Assembly: GCA_025201845.1 (NCBI GenBank)
Contig: MU604032.1
Coordinates: 4,601 to 50,962, forward strand
Direction of reading: 5' to 3'
DNA length: 46,362 nt
Origin: Martensiomyces pterosporus
Taxonomy: Eukaryota; Kickxellomycota; Kickxellomycetes; Kickxellales; Kickxellaceae
Shown here: positions 19,325-32,900 of the stretch, one piece after another
How the letters are laid out: the number at the start of each line of letters is the position of its first letter
How positions within the stretch are numbered: the first letter of the stretch is position 1
The notes under the pieces: generated by a model
The model's database searches: none
Told to the model about the DNA's origin: nothing
Seen by the model: the letters and a program-made list of their open reading frames with translations, nothing else
Position numbers and translations under genes: made by a program

Positions 19325-19379
19325 GTTGGCTGAAAGCCAACCGTGGTTGGTTTGGGCTTCAGCCGATAACCAACCACGG
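19325..19379. repeat. Cluster of perfect inverted repeats
   Basis: GTTGGC/GCCAAC (19325-19330 with 19336-19341) forms a 6-bp stem around a 5-nt loop. CCGTGGTTGGTT (19341-19352) pairs perfectly with AACCAACCACGG (19368-19379) around a 15-nt loop. CCAACC-GT-GGTTGG (19337-19350) is itself palindromic, so the fold has alternatives. No flanking target-site duplication was identified. Confidence 0.8.
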
Positions 19380-20901
19380 AAGCGTGTTGTCCAAGGGAGT
19401 GGGTTCAGTGAAGAAATTGGCTTCATATGTTCTAACAGCCTTAATAGACCCCGGCGAGGGTCCAGCTTGCTAGTTTGTCAGACGCAAATTACAATAGTAC
19501 CATCATTAAAAAAGGACACCCAGGACAGCGAGCACACGGCACAGCCATGGAGCACATACCTTACCAGCAGAAATAGAATAGATACAGTATTAGAGAGCAA
19601 CGAACAAGGAGCACAAAGAAGAGAAAGGCGGAGGCGGATCAGGACTGCCGAGATATAGCGCTCTCGGAGGAGGGGAATGAAAATTTTTCAGCGCGTCGAT
19701 GCGAATTGCAGCTCCGAGCCGAGCCATTGACCCGATGCGCAGCAGAGAGCCGGATCCAAGCCTTCGCGATCTCCTGTGCCCGATCTGCCGGGGATATCGC
19801 CCAGTGGTTCCACATGTGCCAAAAATAGCATGGCACAAGGCTAGCAGCGAGATCTTTTGTGCTAGCATGTGTGCAGAGCCGAGACGATGCGTGTCTTTGG
19901 TTACATGGACGCCGCACCGCAGCCAGCATGCTTGCTACGCACTTCCAGCGTCTAGCGACACACCCGCTGTTCTCGTGTGCACATGCATCCTTGGCACCCC
20001 TGGCAGTCGCCACTAACACACGTCTTGCCAGCAGCGGACAAAGCGCCCTTCATTGACACCTTGGCAGGTGCGTTGCTGTGATTGGCTGGCTGCCCAAAGC
20101 GTCAACAGTACCCTGTTTATTCAGGAACGAAATCTGAGGCGATTTGCAAGTCAGCAAATGCGCAAAAATGCTGGTGCACTATACCAAGCCCACCTCCACT
20201 TCCAAGACGCGACACGCAGCAGCACCCGACGTCCTCCGCTCTCCCTTGCCCCTCCTGCCGAGGTCGCGAGCAGCAGTACCATTGCTCTACGTCTCGCCAC
20301 ACTCTTTCCGTTTCTTCCATGTCCGCTAACCCTTGTGCAACATCCCAAACAATTGCCATCATCAATTATACCTCATTTTCTAGCACCAGCACCCTGCACC
20401 AACAGCAAACGCTTCCACACGCACCATCGAATTGGGAATCATATAAGGCGAGCAGCTGGTGGCCCGCCGTAGTCACAAAAGGCAAGTACTTGGGCATTGT
20501 TTGGGCTGGAAAGGATAATGGAGTGGAGGCGGTACGTGCGCGCATTGCACTCTATCCTCGGACTGCTTTACGTGAGGACACCAGGAGAATAGGCACACGC
20601 TTTCTTTTTGTCTCCCGTCTCTTGCTCTTTCTCTACTGCGTCTTTTCCTGTTTCTCTTGCCACGCACCAGCACCTCTCTCTTTCTCTGGCATCAACTGTT
20701 GCTTGTTGTATTTTATTACTGCGCTCTTCGAAAGAAAGAGCATAAGGGAACAGCCATATCTCTCACTCTATCGCTTTGCGTGTTCCTTTTGTTCGCAGAA
20801 TCGCCTCTCTTCTTCAGCTAAAGCCTGTTTTCCACACGCCTTTTCGTTTTTTTCCTTCTTGTAGATATATACTTCCACCTGTCCTGTGAGACAATAGCAT
20901 A

Positions 20902-23900
20902 ATGTCGCCTTCGCCGCACCGTGCAGTCGAAGGCAATAGCGGCAGCCAAGGCGAGGGAGAGCGGCGTCCGTCGCGCCAAAGCGACATTGGCCCGCAAACC
21001 ACTGCAGAGGACAGCGAGCGCCAGCAGCATCGCCGGCGCAGACAGACCACAGACGGCAGCCCCTCCACACGGTCGCCAGCAGCACAGCGGAAACCGCTCC
21101 CCACACCAACCCCACGCAACGGTCAGCACATAGCGGACAACGGGCACGAGCGCAACCGCCTAATGGAGCTCTTTGGCTCATATCCAGCAGCAGGCACAAC
21201 CCAGCAGCCTGCAAGCACACAGCAGCCAGGCGGGGCACCGGTCTTGTCGTCCTCCTCATCCACCACATCATCCAACAGCCAAAGCATTGCAAACACAGCC
21301 AGCAATAGCAGCGGCGGCTCGTCCCAGCACCGCATAGACTTCCCGTCGCCCACACCCCCGACCTCTGCTGACCTCTCGCCCTCCAGCGGCGACTCTCTGC
21401 CCGGGGCCATCAATCTCTCCATGCCCACCATCAACCAGCCCAAACGCGACGAAGGCGTGTCGGGCAGCAGGGCGAGTAAGAGCGCAGACAGAAGTCGCGC
21501 CGATTTGCCAGGCGCCCGCTCGCCTGCCGGTTCCTCGGCACCGCGGCAAATGCCTCTTGAGCGCACCGCAGCAGTACCCGCGTCGCATGCTGGTGCCAGT
21601 AAAAAGGGGAAGGAGGCGGAGGAGGTGCGGGGCAGTGCTGGCTCACATCGAAAACCAACTCCCAGGGTCCCAGCGACGCCAGGTCAGCAGCAGCCTGCTG
21701 TGGAGACTGCAGCCAAGAGCAGGACACCGAACATTGCCAGTTTGACGGATCGACAGCGGGAGAAGATCGTAAACGCGTACAACAGCCAGTTTGCACACCT
21801 TCTGGGAGTGCCCGCCACCACAGCAGCAGCGGGCGGGTTGCCGACGGCTTCGCCCGCAATTAGTCTGATTTCAGGGTCCTCGTTCAACTCGCCTCGCACA
21901 ATCACTCTGGAGGACCTGCAGCAGGCGTCTCGTCTTGTGCCAAGAAAGCCGCTGCCACAGGGTATCATGCAGCAGACGCAGCAGAAGCCATTGTCTCCAC
22001 CTGCGCAGCCAGGCGGAGTCGAAGCCCTCAGTTCTTTGGTGACAGCCAGTAGGCAGAGCTCGGGGGGAAGCGAGTGGGCATCGACACCACAGGCGGAATC
22101 GCTGCCACATCCGCACGCTGCACCTGCGCTGGGTGCTGGCGGCGGGAAGTGGTCGCAGCCCTCGACCCCCTCGCCACGCAAAGACAGAGACTCGGGATTA
22201 TTCGGCGGCCATTTCAGCTTGACCAGCGTGGGCGACAATGCGAGCTCATCGAACATGGGTTCGGCCAGCGGCACGCCGCGAGCACCGGGCGGGTTTGAGC
22301 CCATCCAAGAGATGGACGAGGAGGCAGGCAGCTGGTCGCAGTCCATCGCACGCCGTTCAGGCGTCACGCCTCTTGTCATTGAATCGCGGCCTGCGCTGCC
22401 GCAGTTCCAGGGCAACGAGTCTGACAGCGACACGCCCGACGAGACTCGCGGCAGCGGAAATGATGGCGAGGATGCGGAGCTGCTTGCTGGCAGGGGAGGG
22501 CGGCCACGCTATGACGTGCATGTGCCGCCCCCAGAGTCGCTGGCTCGCACACCGTCGCTTCAGGCACGGTCGCCAACGCCCACCAGCATGGACCGGCCCT
22601 ACTCGCCCGTTGAGCGCTCACGCACGCCAACCGAGCGCGCCTCCAGGTCGCCTTCCCTGCTCTCTCCTCACAGCAGGCGCCGGCGGGCGACCACTACCGC
22701 TTCTGATGACATCCGGTCGCCAGGGGCCGGCAGCGGCTCTCTGGCATCGTCTAGAACAGATCACAGCAGATCGCGGTCCTTCGGCACCAGCACTCGCATC
22801 ACGCTGCAGCAGCTCCAAGAGCACCAGCATCAGCGGGTGGTCGACACGCCGCTTCCCGGTCGCGGCTCGCCAAGCACGTCCAGAGCGCGGTCCAAGTCTG
22901 CTGCTGAGGACAAGCAGCCGCTCCTAAGCACAGGCGGCGAGGGCAGCGCCTACGACGTGGACGACTACTCGGTCCCGCTGATTCCACCGCCACCCGAGGG
23001 CGGACTGCAGTTCTTCAACCCATTTGTTGGTGGCACAGGCGGGGTCGGTCAAATGGGGTCGCCCGAGTACGTGTACGAGAAAGTGTCGGATATGGATAGC
23101 GTCACACGCACACGCATCAGGCGCAGGAGGCAGCGCCAGACATCGTCGGTCAACTCTGCGGCTAGCCCCGTGTACACGCTCAACTCGGCATACTCGCCAT
23201 CCAATGCAGGGTCCAGTATGACACACGAGCTGGCCTTTTTGGGAATCCACAAGACCCTCGATTCGCCGTACCAGCAGAGCATCCTCTCGCGCACCTCGCA
23301 TGCAGGCGCAAGTGCCAGCAAAGTATCATCGCAGGGCCTTGGCTCCGCCACGCCTGGGCCGTCGCGTAGGGGTCGTTCGGCATCGGCTGCTGACGATCAG
23401 CAGCAGGGCAGCAGCGACGAGGTCAATGTCGGGATCGTCCACGAGCTCTCCTCGTCCTCCTCGTCATCAGTCGATGGAGCAGGCAGACGCAAGGGCGGGC
23501 GGGCGCATCAGCAGCACAGCCGCAGCGAGAGCACGGGATCTCGCGTCAGCAGCATTCGCGAAGGGTTCGAGCAGCTCGAACGTCAGGGCAGGATCCCCGC
23601 AGCAGCAGGCGATGACCTGCTTTCTGGCTCTCCACGCCCCTCGTCATCGCTGGCCCACATGCAGGAGCTCTCTGCACACCCGCAACGCACACCGTCACGC
23701 AAAAACACACCGGTGCTGGAGCGCTGGGAATCAGCGCGTCGCGAAGCAGCGGCTGGCAGCGGCGTGGGGTCGTCGCAGCAAGCGGGCGGCGACAAATCGT
23801 CCAAGCGTACGGGCGACCGCACACCGCTGACTCCGACATCACACAAGGTGGCCCAGATCAGAGAAAGGATCGAGGAGTGGCAGCGCACCGAGATCCCCGA

Positions 23901-26900
23901 ATCCGGATCCCCGTCGTTCTCCAGGTCAAGCAGTCGTGCTGGAGGCGGCGACTGGGCGCCCTCTGGTGCTGCTGGTGAAGCAAATAGCAGTGGCTCGGAC
24001 ACTGCGGCCAGGGCCAGAGACGACCGCAGATACACGGACGATTCAGCGATCCTTGGGGCTGCCAGTATCACAACGGGCAGTGCAACTGCGGCACACAAGA
24101 GCCCCGCAGCACTGGAGTCTCCGGGCCAGCAGCAGCAGCAGCAGCAGCCGGTGGGCGAGATTGAGAGCGTCACTGCATCGACTGGTGCCGGGTCATCGGG
24201 TGCTGCCTCACGCGGCGAAAGCAGCGGCGGCAACGGCACGGGTGCAGAGGGCCAGCTTGGTCAATCGGCCCAGTTGTCGCTCGAAGCAACCGACGACGAC
24301 GACGAGTCTCCGTACTCAGCTAGCATGTCGCCGCCGCGGCTTGTCCCGCTCACGCCTTTGCCACAGCGTGCGGATGCGCTGTCAGCCAAGCTGGCTGCAG
24401 AGAAAAACAAGGCTCTGCTCGAGGAGTTCGGTGGACAGAAGGCCGTTGCGCGGTCGAACACTGCAGCGTCGCGCGAGTCCCAGTACTCGGCAGGCACGGC
24501 GCAATCGAGCAATGTGCCGCCGTCGCTGTTTGGCAGTGACAAAAGCGTCTTTGACACGCCGCTGCTTTCGGGGCTCCCGCAAGTGTCTGTGCCCAGCGAC
24601 ATTGCCAGTTTGCGCACGATGAACACCATGCTGACAAGCACCACACCTCAAACGCAGCCCATCGCCTCGTCGGTTTCCTCTGCATCGCCGCAGGCAGCCT
24701 CGACCTCGACAGCACCACGGAGTAAGAAGAGCGGTGGCAGACGGAGGAAGAGTGACAAGGGCAAGGAGCCGGAGGGCAAGTCGCCGGCTGCGAGCCTAGG
24801 CGACCGCGAGTCCAAGATCCTCGGCAGCGTGCTCAGCGCAGTATCCTCGCCAGTCAGCATTGGCGGGCACAAGAAGCAGTCGCTCGTGGTGGATCCACAG
24901 AGTGTGAGTGCAGAGATCCTCCAGGGCCTCCAAACGGTCACGGTGGGGTCGCCCGAGATGCGCAGCTCGCCAGCACACTCTGCGCGTGCCTCGCGTGTGG
25001 GGTCTTCGGAGAGCTCGAGCATCGGGCTGGACTCGCTCAGGCAGCAGCAGCTGCTTCTACTGCCCGAAACCAACCCCTTCAGGTCGTCAAAGGATGTTTT
25101 GGAGAGCCCTGCAGTCCACGTTCCTTCTGCCACCACCCTTGAGGACAGGCGGGCGTGGGCGCGCCAGAGACCTGACTCTAGACCGCCACTGAGCGCTATC
25201 GAGCAGGAGCCATCGGATGAAAGCAAGCCGGCATCGCTCAAGTCGTCAAACGCCTCTGAGCGGTCCGACTCCATGCGTGTGTGGAACGAGAAGCTCAAGA
25301 GGCGTGCAGAGGCTGGCGGGCAGCCCGCAAAGGATCTGCCGCTTCGTCCCGTGATTGCGGAGAGCCCAGCGATGACCACCCAGCCCAAGACATCGGGCGG
25401 ACTGCCGCCAACTGGCAGGTCGCCCCTGGCCCCTGCTCAGCAGCAAAAGCGGCTACAGGAACAGCAGCTGGGCAACATGCCGCGTCGCGACTCGGCGTTT
25501 GGCCGGCTGTCCTCGTCGCCAGAGCCCCTGCCAGGGACGCCACCGGTCGACGAGCAGTACCGCGAGGAGATGATCTCGCAGACGCTGGCCACGCTTGAGG
25601 GCGGACGCACGCCAGCAAGCATCAGTGCCTCGTCAGGTGCCAGCAAGCAGGCAAGGTCACAAAAGTCCGGACGGCCACGCAAGACGCGCCAGAACCGCGA
25701 CCGGCAGCAGTCGGGCAAGCCATCGCCCGCCACATCAGCAACATCGAGCAAGAGGCCCCCAGCAGCAGCCACTGATGCCTTCCCCGACCATCCCGGCGCC
25801 AGGCTGTCGACTATCGACGAGGAGGCGAGCAAGGGCGGCGCAAGCAGTGACAAGTCGCGCAGACATGCGCAGTCTATGCATTCAGACTCGCCCTCTGTCA
25901 TCTCGGACATTCCTGCATCGCCAGTGCCGAGCAGCAGACGTGGGCCCAGCAGATCCAGCCCCCCTTATTTGAGCCCACTGTCCGGTCGTCCGGTTTCGCA
26001 GAACATGGGGCGGCACGGCTCGAGCCCTCTGAACCCGTACATAGCAGGCGACATTTCATCCTTTGTTGGTGCTTCAGTTGCGACGATGCCCCAGCAACAG
26101 GAGCAGCAGCAAAGGAAGCAGCCTGGGTTTATCCAGCGCATCACTGGCACCATTCGCGGCAAGCGCGGTGACTCTCAGCAGCAGCAGCAGCAGCAGCCAG
26201 AGGGCTCGGATATGCAGGTGCGGACCGCGCAGACCCCGCTGCCACGCCGGTGGTGGCGCAACATCAGGGAGAGCATGAACGCGCCGATTCCCCCGCCGCA
26301 CATCGACCGGTCTGACTTGGCTGGCATGCACATGCCGAATCGATGGCAGGTCAAATACCCCGCTGACGGAGATGCAGAGCAAGTAGGCGCTGAGGCAGCT
26401 GATCAGCTGTCTGCTCGGCCAAGTCGCCGCCACTCGTTCAATGGGTCAACTCAGCTTGAGCAGGAGAAGATCACAGCCGCGCTGTCGCCCAAGGAGAACC
26501 TTCGCAGGAAGCTGACGGTCATGGACAGGTTCCGTGGCGCGCTGCGTGGGTGGCGAGGGGAGAGCGCAGCCATCGCAGGCGCGGGTGCTGCTGGGTACCT
26601 CGGCGCTGGTGCTCCGTCCGTCAAGAGCGGAGTTGGGGAGTTTAACGTGGAGGGGTCGCCTGGCAACCACAAGCTGATGATCCCACACACGCCGTCGCCA
26701 CCGCTGCCGGCAGCTCACCAGACAAAGCTGCACCCGTGGAACCCATTCTACGATGCGCCCAGCCAGCAGGAGGACGGGGCGGTGGGCTCGCCAGGCAGCA
26801 AGGGCCCTCGGCGCCGTGCATCCATCGACGTGATGAGCGTGCACGAGATGGCTGAGGTCGACCGCCTTGAGCTGCAAAACCGCCTGCAGAACCTGGTCAG

Positions 26901-29900
26901 CCCCGGAGTCAGCGGGTCGCTGGGTGGCGATGCGCCTGTGTGGGACGAGAACGATGGGCCACACCTCCTGTCGCTCACACACTCCCCGCAGTTTGGCCTT
27001 CCACAGGGGTCTTATGCGCCGTCGAGCAAGTTCTCCTTCCACGCCTCGTCGCCCGCGCCCTCGCGTGCACATTCGTCCAAGCCGCTGCCTGCAACCCCAC
27101 CGGGCGCTAAGCAAGCAGCAGGCCGTCCGCCGATCTCTGGCTCGGTGTTCACGTTCCCGTCGGAGGAGGCAAAGGTGTCGACGCAGGGCCGGCCTGAGCA
27201 TGCGCCGTCGCCGATTTTCCATGGGTCGGAGAACGGACGGCAGCAGGCAGCTGGCTCGAAGCCAGGGTCGGCCGTTGGCAGAGAGCAGGGCAAGCAGCCG
27301 ATGATCACTGGCCCGCTAACTGTTGCCCCGGCCATGGGGGTTGCCGCGCAGCCGCAGTCTATCGTGAGCGGCATTCAGGGACAGCAGCAGCCAGCTGTGG
27401 CCCCTCCACCGCCCTCGATGCATGTGGCGCCAGCTGGGAACGATTACACGCTCGATCCAGCAAGTAGTAGCATCCAGGTGCAGGCGGCTCAGATATCGCA
27501 GCCAACTGTCACACCGCTGCCTGCCATCGACGAGAAGCGGAGAAAGCCGTCGCTGTTCAAGAGACTGACTGCTGGCTGGCGCAAGCCTGGTCCTCAGGCG
27601 CAGCAGGAGCCAGTACCTCTGGAGCCGATTTACGAGGGCCAGCAGCAGCCACCGTTCCAGCAACAGCCACCGTTCCAGCAACAGGGACCAGTGGTGCAGG
27701 GGCAGGTGCCGATTACGGGTGGCCAGTCGTCCCATGCTGTGCGGCCACCGCAGGGGCATCCGCAATCGCAGTCCAATCTGGTCTCCTCTGCCGTCATCCA
27801 GGGCGCGGTGGGAGCTGCGTCGGCTGGCGTGGTGGGCAAGGTTTGGGAGAGTGTCCATGGCAAGATGAATGAGCCGGGTGTCGAGCCCAAGAGCGAGAAT
27901 GTGCCGAACGTGAATGTCGTTGCTAGTGCCAGTCAGTCGCAGTACGTGGGCACACCCTATCAGCAGCAGCAGCCATTGCAGCCACCAGTCGCTCCTTTCC
28001 AGCAGTCAACCCAGCAGTCAATGCAGCAGATGCAGCAGATTCAGCAGCCGCTTCAGCAGTCTGTGCAGCAGATGCAAGTAGCGCCTGGCAGCGGGCAGAT
28101 CCCGACCCAGCAGGGCACAATGCAGCCAGTTCCCCTGGGCCCGCCTCCCGTTGACCCCAGCTCATACTCAGCCTACAACCCCTCGTTTGGCACGCTGCCG
28201 CCATCGTTTGCCCAGCAGCAGCAGCAGCAGCAGGGACTGGCCACAGCTGGGTACAGTGGCCAGAACGCCAATGTGCCCATGGCGCCAGCTTCACAGGAAA
28301 GTCCTACGCCGGTTGGGCCATCCGACGGCAGCAATGGCCCAGAGGAGGCCAAGCCGTCGAAGCTCATGTCAGTGGTGCAGGGCATCCCGCTGATCGGCTC
28401 GTTCTTTGGCAAGAAGAAGAGCGGCCAGGCAAAGGCTGAGGGTGCCGGAAGCGCTGGTGGTTCAGCTGGGGGTGCACACAGGCCAGACTCTGTCGTCTCG
28501 GGGCATGGTGCCCAGTCGCACCACTCGAGCGTCTGGGTGGGCTCGCAAACGGAGGAGGCACCCGGGGCCGGCGCGTTCAGCCTGCCGGGCATTCTGGGCA
28601 ACTTGGCAAAGTGGCAGATTGTCCCCATAGCGACATACTTCTTCCGCAGGGCAACGGTCGGGGAGATTGTGCCGCTGGTCGGTCGCTACGCCGCTCGGTA
28701 CCCGCTGGTCGAGGCGGAAGAAGCAGCAGCCACCAAGGCCGCAGCGAGGGCAGAAGAGAGCGTGGTTAGATCCGGGATGGCCCGTGCCATGGATGCGCCT
28801 GAATTCAAGCACGCGGCACCTGGTCTCCGATACAACTCATTGGACCAGCGGCTGGAAAACGCCATGGTGCCGAGGTTCTCCAAGCTGCGCAAGTTCAAGC
28901 GCGCGCCCGAGGTGTGGGACGACCCCGAGGCGCAGCAGATAGCCAACCGCGTGTACGGCCGGCTGAGGGACTTTAAGAGGGACCTGCACGAGGAGCAAAA
29001 CCGCGTTGCACGCGCGCTCTCGGTGGAGGGAGGGGCAGCCGGCGAGGACGCAGGCGGAGTCGGTGCGCGAGCGCTGGGCGCCCCAGTGGACCCGCTGCCG
29101 AATCTCCGCAATGTCGAGGATGGGCCCCGCACCCGCGGCATTGGGGATGGGCCGCTCAGCCGGGGTGTCGACGGGCACGAGGGAAGCGGCGAGCGCGTGC
29201 TGGTTGGCGGAGGCGGCATTGGCACGCGTGCGGGTGGGCTGCTGGGAGGCCTGTTTGGAGCTGGCAGGACGCAGGCCGCGCACACGCCGCCACCGCAGTC
29301 GGCGTCGTACCACAGCAGGTCAAGGAACAACAGCCTGCGCTTTGACAGCAGGATGAGCCCGCGTGCTCAGGGCTTTTCGCTGAGCAGCGATGAGGACCAC
29401 CACAGGTCGGCTGGCAACGGCGGTGCGTATGATGGCAACCTGCCTGCAAGCAGCACTGGCCCGCCGAGCAACGCAGCCAGCGTCTACGAGGGAGCACCGG
29501 CGGCAGCAGGGGAGAAGCGCGGCATCTACCAGCGCCTGTTTGGCGGGTGGGCGAAGCCACGGACCGACAGCCAGCCGCTGCCAGACGCTGGTGCTCCAGC
29601 TCCAGCCCCAGCTCCCACTGATGCCCCAGCCCCCGCTGATGACGGCGGCCCGCAGACTGCGGCGGATATGAGCAGGCAGAGGTCGTCAAAGTACCCGCCC
29701 ATGTTTCCGCCGTTCAGCCACTTGCCGCCGCGCGTTGTTGACCAGATCATGCACCGCGTGGGCGAGCCCCGCGTGTTCATCGGGTCAGCCAAGTCGCAGG
29801 TAGTGCCGCCCGTCAACAGCTCCGGCCCCAACGACGGCGTGTTTGGCGACGCCTCGCCGTACCGGACCGGCACCGAGTGGAGCTTTGCCGAGTCGGTGCA

Positions 29901-32900
29901 GTTCAGCTCGCCGTATCCGACCACAAAGCGCGAGGTGAGGGAGAGGCGCGTGTGGGAGAAGAACGGCAAGAAGCTGGGAATCAAGTCCGACGGCAACGAG
30001 GTTGCGCGGTGGACCTCGCACCTGGAGATCATCCGCGACTTCATCCAGCTCATCGGCCTGTTTGTCGGCGCGGCCGGGTACACGAAGGCGCCGCTGGACT
30101 CGACTGTGGGCGACCGGTGGCCGTGGATAGTCGTGTCGGGCATCCCCAAGGCGCTGGGGCTGGAGTGGGCTGACCTGAGCACCACGACGGGGAAGAGCAC
30201 CGGGTTCTTCATCTTTTTCTGCTTCTTCACGCTGGCCGTCCTTGGAATGTGGACGTACGGCACGTTCCTTGAGAAGCCGGCGCTGCAGAGCAGTGCGGCG
30301 AGGGAGAGCGGCGGCGATGGCCGGATCACGTACCGCGACCAGGTGTCTGCTGCGCCGAGTCCGCTCAACATCTACGGGCGGCTGTTTGGCCAGATGCCCA
30401 AGCGCAGGCGCATGCACATCCTGTACGGCGTGCTGACCACCCTGTACATCCCCGTGGTCAAGCTGAGTCTGGAGGCCATCGTGTGGAGCCAGGGGTTCTG
30501 GGCGGTGCCCAACCCGTTCAGAACGACGGACAGCCCGGTGTACCCCACGCCCGAGGACGGGCACCGCAGCCCAAGCAAGTTCTGCTACACAACCACGATG
30601 CGCAACGGCAGCTTCAACGGCGCGTATCTGATCGTTCCGCTGGCCATCGCCACGCTGGTCGGCCACGGGCTCTGGCTGCCTGTCCAGCTGCATCAGCTGT
30701 GCAAAAGGCACATGCCCTATGTGCACGGCTGGGACCACGGCAAGTCCTCGGGCAGCCCGCGTCCCCAGCAGCCGGCGCAGGAGCGGCCGGCGTCTGGCAT
30801 GCCGCCAGTCACTGTTGACGATGACGATGACGGCGACAGCGGCGGTGCTGGTGCCGGCCGGGGGATCCGCGGCACCCGTGCGGTGAAGTTTGGCCAGAGC
30901 CGCGGCCCGATGTCAGATACAAGCTCGGCCACTGGCCCCAGCGTCGTTGCCCGCGACGACCCGAACCCCCTGCTGCAGGGGCTGGGCGGTCTGGCGGGGG
31001 TGAGCCCCGAGTACCTGGGGTACATGAACACCTTCCTCAACGTGGTGGGCGGCGACAACGGCCTGCTTCAGGGCGAGGGCGAGGGCGGGATGGAGGGGAT
31101 CCTCAACACGTTCAAGAACTTCTTCTCGAAGCGCAACCAGGCTGCCGACGACTTTGACTACTCGGGCATGGAGAAGGACGAGGCGTACCGGGTGCGGGTG
31201 GGCAGGATGAAGGAGAACCACCGCAACAGGCACCTGTCCACGGTCAAGTACCGCCGCATGCTGGACACAGACACGTCCGACTACCGGTTCATCTACGCGC
31301 CCCACTACCCTGGCCACGCGAGCAACGGGTCGCGCGAGCTGCTGTGGAAGTTCGCTGCCGTGTTCACGGCTGTTGTCCTCAGCAAGGACAACTGCTGGAG
31401 CAAGCAGCACTCGCGGCACTCGCTCGACGCTGGCCGCAATGCCATGCTCTTCATCATTTCCCTGCTGATGCTGCGGTCCCACCACTCGCACCGCCCGTTC
31501 TTCGACCCGACGGCCAACCTGTCTGGCCTGTTCATGCGGGCCGGCATCGTCGTTGTCTCGCTCTTTGCAATCCCGCTGTTCCTGATGCAGGACCCGCTGT
31601 CGTCGAACCACGCAGGCACGGCAATGGCGCTGGCGCTGATCAACCTCTGCGTGCTCCTGATTCTGCTGTGGCTGGCGTCCAGTGCGCTGCCGCGCCTCCA
31701 GGTGGCAATCAAGGGCCCCGCTGCCCCGCTGACGCTGTCGCCTGGGATCCTCGTCGCGACCAACCCGTACGACCCGCGGCTGAGGCGCTTGCTGATCGAG
31801 CGCGTGTGGCAGGACACATGGTCGGCCATCCTGCTCGCGTCGCGCGACTTCAGGCTGCTGCCCAACCACCGCATTGCGTTCTGCAAGACCCGCGCGCACC
31901 CGCCGTACATGGTCAACTACATTGGGTTTGCGGCAGAGAGGCACCTTGAGAACCTGTACCTGTACGACACGATTGGCCGCCAGGCGTACTGCCGCGCGGT
32001 GGCGCTGGAGCGCAACAACACCCAGCGGTTCGCCATGACCGTGGACATCCTGAAGCACTACATTGGGCCCGACATGTACTTCAACCCGTACGCCGTGGGC
32101 GAGGCTCCGGGATTCGTCAAGCAGCGCTTCGGCGTTGGGCCGCGCGACGTCAAGTCGTGGTTCGGCAAGGTCTACGTGCTGCACTTCCCATTCATGGTGT
32201 GCATGATCTACGACGACCTCCCCAACGCCATCGTTCCCATCGCCGAGGAGCACGACCTGGCGACATATCTGCAGCAGAACAGCAGCGAGGACGTCAACAG
32301 GAAGCGCCAGCTGCGCTGCGGCCTCCGGGCGCTCAACGACCAGTTCGTCACCCTGACGTTCATTGAGGGCGCCGGGCCCAACGGCACGCACCTGCGGTAC
32401 AACGTGCACCCGGACCCCCAGCAGCACGAGTACTTTTTGCAGCAGCATGCGGGGCGCCGGCGCATCCTGTACCGCGGCAGGCTGACGATCAAGCACCACA
32501 GCGAGCAGAAGTGGAACGGCCTGTTCAATGTCAATCCGGGGTTCGGCTGCTCCCTGCAGCTCACAGACGAGCTGGTTGTGGACGACGAGCACCTTGTCAA
32601 TGACTTCAACCGCGAGCAGAATCCGTTCCGCATGTCGTTCTTGATGACGGGGCGCGCTGGCTCCGCGTACCGCACCAGCATCACCCAGCGCAGCAGAGAC
32701 AGCCTGGGCATGAGCGCCACCAACAGCCACCTGCTGGGCATCACGCCTGACTTTGACTACACGCCCAACATCAACGCCCTGTTTGCCGAGAACATCGACA
32801 TCATCGACGCCAGGCAGAAGCCGGTCACCGATGCCATCGAGCTGTACATGAAGGAGTACCGCACAGAGTTTGAGCGCAAGCGCACTGGCCTGTCGCCGAG

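Larger units (their letters stand above)
18781..20901. other. Large intergenic region upstream of the giant-protein gene
   Basis: About 2.1 kb without a convincing gene. It contains a polyadenylation signal (18840), a cluster of perfect inverted repeats (19325-19379), and a pyrimidine-rich leader from about 20560 to 20900 in front of the giant gene. A 3' splice-site-like TTTTGTTCGCAG (20787-20798) after a possible donor GTACGT (20533) hints at an intron in the 5' UTR of the giant gene, but this is weak. An open frame through 20082-20864 begins at TTG and reads like translated UTR. Confidence 0.5.

Noticed and set aside
20082..20864. 260-codon frame upstream of the giant gene
   Set aside because: It begins at TTG, its composition is that of pyrimidine-rich leader DNA, and no domain is visible; it is more likely promoter and 5' UTR.
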